Source: Leuctra nigra (taxonomy: Eukaryota > Arthropoda > Insecta > Plecoptera > Leuctridae). Taken from it: a stretch of DNA of 64,000 bases. The notes beneath the pieces are model-generated. The model ran no database searches, was not told the DNA's origin, and worked only from the letters and a program-made list of their open reading frames with translations. Made by a program: the position numbers and the translations under genes. This document shows positions 1 to 10,435 of this stretch, piece after piece (the first letter of the stretch is position 1; each line of letters opens with the position of its first letter). The stretch spans positions 30,446,409-30,510,408 of the forward strand of contig OW203770.1 in assembly GCA_934045905.1 (NCBI GenBank). Direction: 5' to 3'.

Positions 1-861
1 TAAATAATTTTCTACACTACAATATAATTATTTACAATAAACTCATTATTAGTCATTTTAATTTCAAGTAACCATTTGGTCAACTGAGCTTACTATTCTT
101 AATAGACACAAAAGAACTACTTGATTTTGTAAGTATTAGTTTACAAAACATACTCTTCATAATGCAAGTATTATTCAGGATCAAGTTAAAAAAGATAAAA
201 ATTACCATGCATTGGCGTTTCAATAAATCTGTGGTGTAACCAAGGATGACCTAGGTATAACCAGAGAGGTAATCTAGAATTTCTTTTGTATAACAAATTC
301 GAAAATATCACATTAAAACGTACTGTTTGATGATCCTACCTTTGTAATGAAAGAAGAAATGCAGTTACGATTTTATCTTCATGTATAAGTAGTCACCACA
401 ATGTTGTCAAATGACCAGTCAAGTACACATTCTTACAAATGAAATAACATCAAAATAATAATGGTACTAAGTTAGAAACTAAGTCAACAGGTCAATTCCA
501 AACAAATCTTATATCAAAAATGTTTTCGCATTCTTCTTAGAACACTTCAAGTAGTGATAAAAGGGGCGTCAAACCCCCTTTGCCTCCCACCCTCAAAACT
601 GAGTGACAATAAAGCGATTTTGATACGAATAACTTATAACAATGCTCTTAATTACATAAATTAAAACAAATTATCAAAATATTTAATTAAATGGAATATA
701 TAGACTCATTCCAATCTGCCATAAGCAGTAAATGTCCTTCCAATAATGATATCATCATTTATTATATTGATCAATGTTATTTATTTCTTGGGTAAGGTGA
801 GAAGATTGTCAATCGAAAAGTCGAGTTGTCATTTTATATGATTCAACCGAAGTTTTAAAAA
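1..861. other. AT-rich non-coding stretch
   Basis: I see no gene, RNA or complete transposon here. The sequence is AT-rich with stops in all frames. It ends at the CTAG terminus of the first Helitron copy. Confidence 0.5.
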
Positions 862-1465
862 CTAGGAAAACGCTCAGTGTAACGCGTTGATGAGCGAGCC
901 ATCGTACTGAATCCGATTTGATATGCGCTTGCAAGTAACAGCTGCTCTATATGCTTTGCTTTTTTCTATATGCTTTCTGCAGCATTAAGAAGGCAAGGAT
1001 GAAAATGTAGTATACACTTTTGGAATATTTCAAGATTATAGAATAAAATGTCCTTAAAATGACAATAACTTTTGAAATAACGACAGATTAGTCTTCAACA
1101 TAGCAAACAAATACCTAAAATGTTGTACCAACATTTTAGATATTTGTTACCAATGAACATGCAAAGTTTTAAGTTTATCGATAAATTTGTACTAGTTTAA
1201 TTTTAAAAAATCACAGGAAAGATTGTTTTAAATTTTAACCGATGGTAGGATTTTACTGAATTTGTGTAAGATTGGGGACAATGTTGGTTGCAATGACTTT
1301 GCCAAATTTCAAATCGATCGGAATAACCAATCGAAAGATAATTATTTTAAAATTTGAATTAATCACAGGATACCGTTCAAAATCGATCCCAGGGACCGCA
1401 CAGATTACTTTAGTAAGTGTGCAAAATTTCAGATCGATTGGTTGTGCGGTTTTACCTTGCAATTG
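862..1465 (-). mobile_element. Non-autonomous Helitron copy (family Hel-A), 3' end at 862
   Basis: Read on the minus strand, the 3' end is a hairpin (CGCTCA ... TGAGCG with AACGCGTT in the loop), then TTTTC and CTAG, followed by T. The same end recurs at 3168, 4299, 5605, 40944 and 42284. The 5' end is missing; the copy seems to stop where another copy begins near 1470. It has no coding capacity. The assignment rests on the Helitron signature: subterminal hairpin, CTRR end, T in the flank. Confidence 0.6.
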
Positions 1466-1469
1466 AATT

Positions 1470-1947
1470 TATTGTGCGAGAATAGCGAGCGTCACCACTG
1501 TGCTATATTTTTGTGTGTTTTAATGTGACATAAAATTTCAATTATGTATTTTTTACATGCTTCTTGTGTCACTTATAAATTGGGGATACTTTCTGTTTTT
1601 TTTTATGTGTGTTTTTATTGTATTTTTGTCGGCAGTGACTAGAACAAACCGTTCAACCAATCGATCTGAAAATCTGAACACACTAATGTCATCTAGAAGC
1701 GGTCCCCTGTAATATTATCATTCTAATCTTTCGTTAATTTCAAGAGTTATTGACATTAAACGGACATTTTATGAGTGTTTGGAATATTTGTCAAATTTCT
1801 TGAAGGAATTGTCAGGATATTTCATTACTGGTTCTCTGACGCCTTTCGTTTCGGCTCATTCCAAGGTTTGTATCTTAGAAACATGCAATCGCAAATCAAT
1901 TCACGTGGAAAACGAATTGGCTCGCTCATTAATGCGTTATAGACTAC
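1470..1947 (+). mobile_element. Degraded Hel-A Helitron copy
   Basis: The 5' end resembles the GCGAGCG...AGCGAGCGTC start of better copies. The 3' end near 1919-1945 is a decayed version of the GCTCGCTCATCAACGCG hairpin and lacks CTAG. It is probably an old copy. Confidence 0.4.
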
Positions 1948-3167
1948 GCACTTGTTAATGTATATTCATATGATCTTCATATTATGATCTGTTTGTTCAT
2001 TTTCTCTAAATGGCAATGCACAAAATTAATGTTTTTCCCCGAGTGCGGACATTATTTTGACACACATAAAAAAGAAAGTAAGACATTTTTGAAGGTTGAA
2101 TCGATGTGTTGTATTCGCTGCAATTAGCCCTTATGTGAGGCAACATATTTAATCAAAATTCAGACAAGCGATGATAAAATTTAAAAATAGCAAATTTAAA
2201 TATATGTGTGTCAGAATTTCCACTGAATCTTGGAGTTTTCAGACTATTTATAGAATGTGTAAAATAGGATATAATGTTGGTCTTAATTACCAATTCAACG
2301 TTTCTTTTTATTCTCGACCTATAGAAAATATTTTTTTAAATTGGAACCAATAGATATGGCGGAAACTTTGTAACGATTAAGAAAATGTTTGTCTTACAAT
2401 TTGTTTACAGTTTGTTTTACAATTTCAAATTGATCTGATCAACCAATCAGAAGACATTAATTTCAATTTGACCCAATAAACGAATTTCTAAAAATGTAGG
2501 TCTGCAAACCGCAGAGTTGATGCAACATGTTTGCAAAATATCAGCTCAATCGAATGCAATTACAGTGGGTGATACCTCAGTAACAAGCAAAAGAAACAGA
2601 CGAATTGATGCATAACTGACAAGTCAGTTTGCTGACATTGTCAAGAATTTAATTTAATATATTATTATTCTATTAGAAAGGTTCATTCAACGATTACAAT
2701 ATGATTATGCAAATAGCTATAAAATTAAACCCTTGAAAATACTACATTCGAACATTTTGGAAATATCAGTGTAATTCATTCACGGTAAACCACGGCGAGG
2801 ACAGTTCGAGCAGTGAATCAATCGAGGATCTTCTGCAGGTAGCAGTTATTGACATCGTTATCTATTTTAGTTCACCTCACTCCACTCCACCAGAAAACAA
2901 CTCGGCATGAACCACCCCAGTTAGTACCAAGTGCAAGCGAGACAAGACTACTTGTGAGTGAGATGCCCGACAACCTCTCGTCAATCTTTCTTCTCACTCG
3001 CACATCAACTATCGCGCTCTCTCACTCTACAGGGTACCTATTAAAATCGTTTACGGTGAAAGGACATAGCCGCAAAACGGAGTACCATTTATTATTTGGG
3101 GGAGTGTACATATAAGAAAATGCTATACTTTAGGTGTAGAATGATCCTGTTTTCCTTTTCAACTATA
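1948..3167. other. Non-coding stretch, no clear feature
   Basis: Only short open frames are present, and those near 2170-2350 and 2850-3115 have no recognisable domain. The second starts at TTG. I see nothing I can support as a gene. Confidence 0.45.
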
Positions 3168-4612
3168 CTAGGAAAACGCTCTGTGTGACGCGTTGATAAG
3201 CGAGCCTTCGTACTGCATGCGAATCGGTGTGTATTTGAAAGATTAAGCTGTATATACAGACCTTGGCAAGCGCCGGAACGAAATGCGTCAAATAAGCAGT
3301 GATTAAATATCAGGAATTTCCTTAAGAAAATTTATTAATTGAGCGAGCGAAGCGAGCGTCTCCTTTTGGCTCTTTTGGCACGGACCTCTGATTTTTTTTT
3401 CGTCTGTCGTCTGCTCGTATACAGATTGCACCGTTTATTTGATCGAGCTGAAATTTTGCACACATGTCCAGACCAAAAATGAGATTTGCAGACCCTAATT
3501 TTTTTGAAGTCCCCTGATTGGTTCAAATTTTAAAAAATTATCTTTCGATTGGTTGGTCCAATCAATTTGAAATTTAGCAAAGTCATTGCAACCAACATTG
3601 TACCCAATCATAATACATTTCAGCCAAATCCTCCCATTGGTTCAAATTTGAAACCATTTTTCCGGTGATTTTTGTAATTTAAACTAGAACCGATTGACTG
3701 ACCAACTTAAAACTTCGCATGATCATTGGTGCCAACATTTAAGGTATTTTTGCCAATTTTCAGTCTAATCTGTCGTTATTTTCAAAAGTTTTTGTCATTT
3801 TAGGGACATTTTATTCCATAATCTTGACATATTTACTTCATTTTCATCCCCGCCTTCTTTAAGCTTCTGCTCCGAGGCCTGTAGAGAAGCCAAGCGGTCC
3901 ACAATTTACAGTAAAACTAGCTCATATCAAATCGGATGCAGTACGAAGGCCGAATCATCTGAATCAGGCCGAATCATCTGATTGGTCGACAATCAAAATG
4001 TTCTGATTCAGTTCAAATTTTGCATGGTGACCATAAGACCAACATAATCTAAAATTTTACACATGTTAAGCCGAGTCAAGTATTAACTGTCATTTTACAA
4101 GTTTAGTATGGGTTGTCAAAAGTTGGTAAAAGTATGTAGGAAAGTCACGACACAATGGATATGATATTCATCCAGAGTATTTATATGGAGATTGGAAAGT
4201 TGCAGAGAAAATCGTCTTGTTCCGTGTCGTTTATCGTGACTGGGGATGTTGCATGTTCTGTGCTCGCTCATCAACGCGTTACACTGAGCGTTTTCCTAGT
4301 ATTTCCATAACACCCATAAAATGTCCGTTATATATTAATAACTTTTGAAGTAAACGGCAGAAGTCTGTAAAATATTTGTCCCGATGGGCATGCAAAGTTT
4401 TTAGTTGATGGGTCAAACGGTTACATTTTTAATTTTCAAAAAATCCCAGGACCACAATATAAAACTTCACGAGACCACTCATATGACATTAGAGTGTGTA
4501 CAAAATTTCAGATCTATCTACCGGGGCAAAGTCTACAAAATCACAAACAAACAAAAAATACTTACTGAGAAAGTTCCATAAAAGTACCTTAGTGACGCTC
4601 GCTTTGCTCACT
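3168..4612 (-). mobile_element. Hel-A Helitron copy split by a second copy
   Basis: The 3' end is CTAG at 3168-3171, followed by the hairpin and GAGCC. The element runs to 3338, is interrupted by another copy on the opposite strand (3339-4299), and resumes at 4300. It reaches its GAGC-rich 5' end near 4612. The resumed part, AACTTTTGAAGTAAACGGC and following, aligns by eye with the middle of the copy at 5605-6190. This shows the two pieces belong together. Confidence 0.6.
3339..4299 (+). mobile_element. Complete Hel-A Helitron, 961 bp
   Basis: The 5' end TTGAGCGAGCGAAGCGAGCG begins at 3339 directly after A. The 3' end is the hairpin, TTTTC and CTAG at 4296-4299, directly before T. Removing it restores an A-T dinucleotide in the host copy, with no target duplication, as known for Helitrons. 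It carries no Rep/helicase and is non-autonomous. The usual 5' TC is TT here, but is TC in the copy ending at 42226. Confidence 0.7.
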
Positions 4613-4933
4613 TATTTTATATTTTAATAAAAACATGTAATAATTTCTCTATTTAGCAGTCAACTAATACTACATGCGCAACGCAAATATAATTGAGTCT
4701 GCATACATGAAAGCAAATTCTGTAAAAATATAAAACGCCGTTAACACTAGCTTGTCGTTATTCCATCCTCGCTGGTATATATACAAGTTCCGAAAATGCG
4801 TTCATGGAGGGGGTCCGCGGTCGTGGAGTCAACAAGAAAAGCCAATGTAACGCCTTATTACCGTTCAACCCTTCAACTCTCACGACCAATTCGACCCCCT
4901 TTTTGAAAAATAACAACTTTCAAAAGGTTTTGA

Positions 4934-5383
4934 GCTAACGTCTCCTTTTGACTCATATGGCACGTCTGGTTTTCTTGTTTTTTTTCTGTCCGTACCGCTA
5001 TTCAGGTCGCACCGTTCCTTCGATCGGGCATAAACATTGTTTAAAAATCTTACAAAGTTTCAGCCAAATCCTCCAATTATTTTAAGTTTAAATAATATCT
5101 TCTGATTGGTCATTTATCACATTTTTAGCCCGATCGGTCAAGCAATTATACTTATTGACATTTTATGAGTTTGAAATTCGATTTCAGAACAGTTTGATAG
5201 AAAAATACCAACTTCATGGCTACGTTGATCTCTTATTCAATTGTTTCAGAGTATAGGTATAGAAGAAAAGTTGAAATGAAAATCTATAATGCTGTAGCAA
5301 GTTATCTTTTATTGAGTGAATCGTGTTTGGTTGTAGATGTTGCGCTATCCGTGCTCGCTCATCAACGCGTTACACTGAGCGTT
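4934..5383 (+). mobile_element. Diverged Hel-A Helitron copy
   Basis: It begins with an ACGTCTCCTTTTGACTC segment matching the 5' region of the 3339 copy. It ends with the GCTCGCTCATCAACGCG hairpin at 5351-5382. The terminal CTAG has been lost. Confidence 0.45.
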
Positions 5384-5604
5384 ATATTTGAGTTCTTACT
5401 TCTCACCATATTGCCATCTCGACTTTGCCGCCCATCCATGTAGCAAACCGGAAGTCCGGAAGTTCTACCAGATGGATCGTAATAATGAAGGTTATAATGA
5501 ATAACCTGATCAAGTTATTGGAAGGGCAACAATCAATAAGTAGTTATGTAATCCTGGTAGTTTGGTCGCAGACTTTTAACTACAAAGTACAAACTATTAT
5601 AGGA

Positions 5605-6190
5605 CTAGGAAAACGCTCTGTGTAACGCGTTGATGAGCGAGCCGTAGTATTGCGTGTGTTTGCAAGTATCAGCTGCTCTACAGGCCTTGGAACTGAAGAG
5701 TATCAAGTTATGTTAAAATAATTTAAATGATTGGCATTAGTTTGTATTATTTCAAGCAATATTTTAAAATATTCCAATTAAATGTTCTTAAAGTGACAAT
5801 AACTTTTGAAGATAACTGCATATTAGTCTGCAAATTGGCAAAAATATCATAAATGTTGGTCCCAATGAGCACACATAGTTTTAAGTTGATCGGTCAAACG
5901 GTTTGAGTTTATATTTTAAAAATCACATAATACATTTATTTCAACAATGGACTACCATTACATTTATAATTCTAAAACTGAAAGACGGTCTCAAAACCTG
6001 GGGTAATGTTGGTTTAATACGTCGTAAGGTGATCCCAGAAACCACTTAGATTACATTAGTAGGTAATCTGCATTAGTAGTACAAAATTTCAGATCGTTTG
6101 GTTGGATGGTTTGACCTGGGCAGTGACACAAAAAGAAGGAAAAAAAACACTCGAAGAAAGTGCCATAAAAGTCCCATGATGACCCGTGAT
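5605..6190 (-). mobile_element. Hel-A Helitron copy, 3' end at 5605
   Basis: CTAG occupies 5605-5608 with the conserved hairpin beside it, and the body shares the AACTTTTGAAGATAAC and GATCGGTCAAACGGTTT blocks with the other copies. The 5' end is lost near 6190, just before the next element starts. Confidence 0.55.
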
Positions 6191-6263
6191 GACTATTAAG
6201 AGGGCTGAGTAGTGAGCGTGGCCTTGAAGAGTTTTTTAATTGATTTTTATCAATATCTTTTAC

Positions 6264-7339
6264 CATGAACTAACACAGCTATACAGGGATAGATAACGCC
6301 GTATCAATTACATGCTAAACGACAGTCCCTATCCGTGTCCTGTTTTCAAATAAAATTCACAGAAATAAAACATGGTCGACCACTGAAAGCCCAAAATTGT
6401 GAGATTTCTTGTCAAGTTGACACAATGCCTACACCAATATATTACCAAAATTTGATTTATATAGGAGCGCCAATACAATATCGACTTAATTAAACCAGAC
6501 AAACCTTAATTAACAGCTAATGTACAGAGAAGAACATGTCAACATGAAGGCGGTTTTTCAAATTCTTAAATAAGGACGGAAAAATTTAATAGTTTCATAC
6601 GGATGTTCTTGCTAAATTAAATATATACGCACCGAGCGTGAATACCCCCAGCGCCACTAGCGAGAGACATCGGCAAAACTGTACGTAGAAGAATCTTTAG
6701 TTTTATCAACTCTCATTGGTCGTGGCCATGGCAACCTAACAAAATAAACATAAAACTCAAAATAGCTCAGAATTGGTAAAAGAGAGGAGCAAACAAGTAA
6801 TTTTATCAGATTCAGTGGAATTGTTTACACTTCATACATTTTTCACAGCGAAATATCATGTGGCGTGTTATTGTAAGAATGCAAACAATGAGTAATGTTT
6901 ACTAACTGCTGCAACTAAGGGTATGAGGATCACGTCACGAGTTGCTAGTTTCTGCCACCCATCGCGCTGTCCCTCATTTTCAGAAACAAAAGTGAGTCAA
7001 CACTCGGTGCCTATACTCGCAGCTTCACACATAATTAATAATCACTGATTCTTCTTCTTTGGCGTGGGAGTATTCACAGTATTGTCAGTTATTTTACGGA
7101 TGAAGAAACAATTAAAGAAAATCTTGTACGACAAAAGCAAGTAAAATATGTTAAAACATTTTTGTATCAGCTGTTTCAATGAAGTGACTTTCAGAAGGCT
7201 GTGGTTTATATTACTTTTTCTGCATGCATGAAAACTGCATGAAAACGAATGTATAGAAATGTTTAGAAGGCTAAGGTGAACCGGGTAGTTCAAATAAAAC
7301 GCGAAGTTATCTATCCCTGTATAGCTGTATTAGTTCATG
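6264..7339. mobile_element. TIR element with 7-8 bp target duplication, nested in FB-1
   Basis: The ends are CATGAACTAACACAGCTATA at 6264 and its complement (one mismatch, over about 34 bp) ending at 7339. CTTTTAC flanks both sides (6257-6263 and 7340-7346); CTTTTACC is possible. An 8-bp duplication fits hAT or P superfamilies, and P-type ends also start CATG, but no transposase is present to decide. The only sizeable frame inside (7042-7293, minus) has no known domain. Confidence 0.65.
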
Positions 7340-7628
7340 CTTTTACCAATGTAATTGTTAACAAAATAAAGCTTTGTACGCGTCTTCAGAACTGTTCAAT
7401 GAAAATAATTTCATAGCTTTGAATAAGTTATTAGTTTTATTTTGTCCAACAGATGTTTAAGTACAATAATTTTACTCATTCTCGGGCACTAAACATCTGT
7501 AGGACAAAGTTAATCTAATAAACAATTCCAAGCTATGAAATTGTTTTCAATTAACAGTTCTGAAGACGCGTACAAAGCCTTATTTTGTTAACAATTACAT
7601 CGGTAAAAGATATTGATAAAAATCGATT

Positions 7629-8504
7629 GAGGTATGATCATACACTGTTTTTAGTAAAAAAAGATAATTGTTCAATTTTCTAAATTTGTAATATTATTTT
7701 ATTTCAATCTATTGCTATCAATAATTCCAAAGCTTGTCCGTGTCACTCCCATAGATCATTTGCAAAAAAATAAGTTTTCATTATATTTATGAAAAACTTT
7801 AATATCTGAGCTCTGATTGACCTTACACTTTAAAGGTAAAAAAATTAAAATATAAAATTTAAAATTTAAATTTTTTTGTATTATATTTTTTAAGTGTTTG
7901 TTGCTTTACATAATTACAAAGTTTTTCCTTGCCATTGTCATTGTCATTGCGAAATCTTACAAATCTGGGCACCTATTTCCATTGAGCCGTATCTCAGGTA
8001 CAAATTTCTTTCTTTTTCCCACATTGAAAACATAAAAAAGCATACTTCTAATTAAGATAGAATCTCACACTTTTTTTTAAGTTGAAGGTAATTGATTATA
8101 GCAGGGAATAGACCTCCATCAAAGTGTTCTGATGAACCTGAAATTACTGACAGCTTTTATTGCAAATCAATTGGCGTTTTCTATTTTTATTTGAGAATAA
8201 AAACAACATTTTGTAGAAAGCAGAGTAAATATTCATTAAAAATTAGGTTTAGGACTTGGTGTTAACTATTGCCATGAGATTAGTGAAACAATTGGGGTTG
8301 TAAATTAAGTCATTGTTATTTAAATAAACATCTAGTGAATGCATTGTTAATAACATAAAATAATTTTTCAACAATGGAATTTATGCACCATTGTTGTTTT
8401 ATATTTTTTTCTTACTTAATGAATACAAATTGAAGCTACATAAAAAAAATTGGCTAAATCAACACATAAATAAATTTTTATAAAGGCTAGGGTATACCCA
8501 TACC
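7629..8504. mobile_element. Second insertion inside FB-1, type uncertain
   Basis: The FB-1 terminal sequence should run from AATCGATT straight into AAAAAACTCTTC. It is split by about 875 bp whose ends begin GAGGTATG and end CATACC, a short inverted match. The interior is AT-rich and non-coding. I could not fix the target duplication. Confidence 0.4.
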
Positions 8505-8545
8505 TTAAAAAACTCTTCAAGGCCAAACTCACAACCCATCCGTCT

Positions 8546-8968
8546 GAAATAGCCAGAGTATGGGAATGTCTTTGTAAAATATAAATCCTGATTTAGGTAC
8601 GGAGCAATTTCTTGACTAACTTCTGTGGCCACTTCTTGATTGAAATGAAAACATATATTCACTGCGTCAGAGATTGAGATCAAGTTCTGCGATGTTCAAG
8701 AAGCTGCATAGTGTTCATCAGGCTCAATAGATGGGAGTGTCATAACCGATGAAATCATGGATGCTGGAGTCAGAGACAAGATGAAGAAATGATCTGATCA
8801 ATGTATAACCCAACATTTGTTTATTCACAACATTAAATATTCTAAGTTTAGTGGTACATTTCGGTAGCAAGGGGTTGCTACAAGTTTTCATAGAGTTTTC
8901 ATCTTATTTTGAAGTTTTTATACTTGAATATGCACAAATGTGCTACATTTTCAATAATAATAACCCAT
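8546..8968. other. Non-coding stretch downstream of the LRR gene
   Basis: No gene is supported. The minus-strand open frame at 8459-8683 starts at TTG and runs through the FB-1 terminus, so its last third is transposon sequence. Confidence 0.4.
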
Positions 8969-8974
8969 TTTATT
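8969..8974 (-). terminator. Poly(A) signal AATAAA of the LRR gene
   Basis: AATAAA on the minus strand lies about 55 bases after the LRR stop codon. This is a reasonable position for a short 3' UTR. Transcript evidence is lacking. Confidence 0.45.
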
Positions 8975-9029
8975 TTTCCCGGACTTTGATGTTAGAGGCA
9001 CAGTTATTTAGTCTAAGATGTTAGTAAGA

Positions 9030-10435
9030 TTAATCCCGATTATTGAACCAATGTGCTATTTTGTAATATAACTGCGGGGTCATTCCACGCAACGTCACAA
9101 GTTCATTATAACGATCATTTCCTTCCGGTAGCCCGCCATATCTTCCGCAGTACAAACACGGTTTCGTTCCATTCGGTACTGAGCTCACTCGCCAGTGCCA
9201 CCAGCTGAGCAACTGACTCTTGCGGTCCGCGCTGGTATAGTTACAATTGAACACGTGATCGAACTCGATGGCGTTCTGGGCACTCCATGAGTTCACTGCA
9301 ATCATGTCAGGGTGAAGACACTGCCACGGGTTGGAATCCAAGAGGGCTGAATATCTCTCCTCAACGATTCTCACGGAGTTATTTGGAATTTCTTTGAGGA
9401 TTCTTTGGAATTGACGGAAACTGGCGATATTTATGGAAGTCAATAAATTGTCATTTAAACGAATATGCTTTAGTTTTACTAAATTATCAAAAGTATTTGG
9501 TTCAATCGAACTGATTTTGTTGTTGTCTAATATAAGCACTACCAAGTGCGGAACGTTGCGAAAGAAGTCATTTGGAATATTTTGAATTTTACATTTACTT
9601 AGATTTAACTCCTGAAGTGAAGAAATATTGATATGATAATTCGAAATATTTTCCAAATTATTACCTTCAAGATTAAGTGTAATTAACTTATTGTTAACAA
9701 ATAACAGACTGTCAATATCCTCAAGATTGTTATCGGCTAGAGATAGTTCTTTCAGTTTCGTAAGAGTTTGGAATGCCTTAGAGTTGATTGTCTTTATCGG
9801 ATTGTCATTTAAATTCAGATAAACTAATTCGTCCAAACCATCAAGATATCCTGATTCAATTGTAGTCAGATCATTACTGCCCAAATACAGAGAAAATAAA
9901 CCCAAACCTTGAAATAAATCCTGAACAACAGTATTAAGTTTATTATGGCTCAAATCCAGTTCAGTCAAATTATCGAATACTTTGAGAGAACGGGCGTCTA
10001 TCGTAGCTACATGGTTATAGGAGAGATTTAGAAATTTTATGTTCAACAAACCTGAAAAGCTGTCATAATTTATCCCAGATAAATTATTATTGGATAAATC
10101 CAATTTTTGAAACTTAGAAAGACTCAAAAACGACTCAGGATCGAAACTTAGTAATTGGTTATAACTGAATCTTAGTCCTCTGAGTTCTTCTAGAGTTGTA
10201 ATGTTGAAGTCTTGCGTCTTGTATTGGAAGTGTGGGCTGATGACGACGGCTATTTCGTGAAGCTTGATGTTCTCCGGCAGACCGCGTAGAATGTCGGAGG
10301 TGTTCGCGATGTTCAAGCAGGACACACTGGTGTCGGCGATGTCTTGGAGGTGGTAGTTGCAGACTGGTGTTAGATGACTCCAAGCGACGAGGGGGAGGAG
10401 AAGGATGACACAGAGAGTCCCCAGGACGTGGCCTC
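9030..10435 (-). CDS. Secreted leucine-rich-repeat protein, 3' exon
   Basis: This is a long uninterrupted frame with a classic extracellular LRR layout. It has a hydrophobic signal sequence (TLCVILLLPLVAW), a short N-terminal cysteine region, then about ten or eleven 24-residue repeats of LxxLxLSxNxL type over roughly residues 90-345. A C-terminal cap follows with NPWQC and later cysteines including CLYC. Such proteins act outside the cell or on its surface in binding or recognition; the ligand is unknown. It has no transmembrane segment near the C-terminus. The frame has no ATG at its 5' end: reading upstream it meets TGATTG, with TGA in frame. CTGATTTCAG|GAGG at 10436-10445 is a good splice acceptor, so I start the exon at 10435 (phase 1) and infer that the initiator exon is farther upstream. 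The first 120 coding bases are also the seed of the adjoining tandem array. Confidence 0.8.

Larger units (their letters stand above)
6199..8545. mobile_element. Long inverted-repeat DNA element (family FB-1), broken by two insertions
   Basis: The left end (AGRGGGCTGAGTAGTGAG type) and right end (complement at 8503-8545) are inverted copies. The core 7347-7628 is a large hairpin whose arms meet at an ATGTTTA...TAAACAT centre near 7455-7497. The left arm is interrupted by 6264-7346 and the right arm by about 7629-8502. Related ends lie at 31212 and at the window end (63949). No transposase is present, so it is a non-autonomous foldback or MITE-type element. Confidence 0.6.

Noticed and set aside
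1253..1466. Overlapping plus and minus frames of 64-69 codons
   Set aside because: They lie across Helitron sequence and have no recognisable domain.
8459..8683. 74-codon minus-strand frame
   Set aside because: TTG start, and its C-terminal third is the FB-1 transposon terminus.
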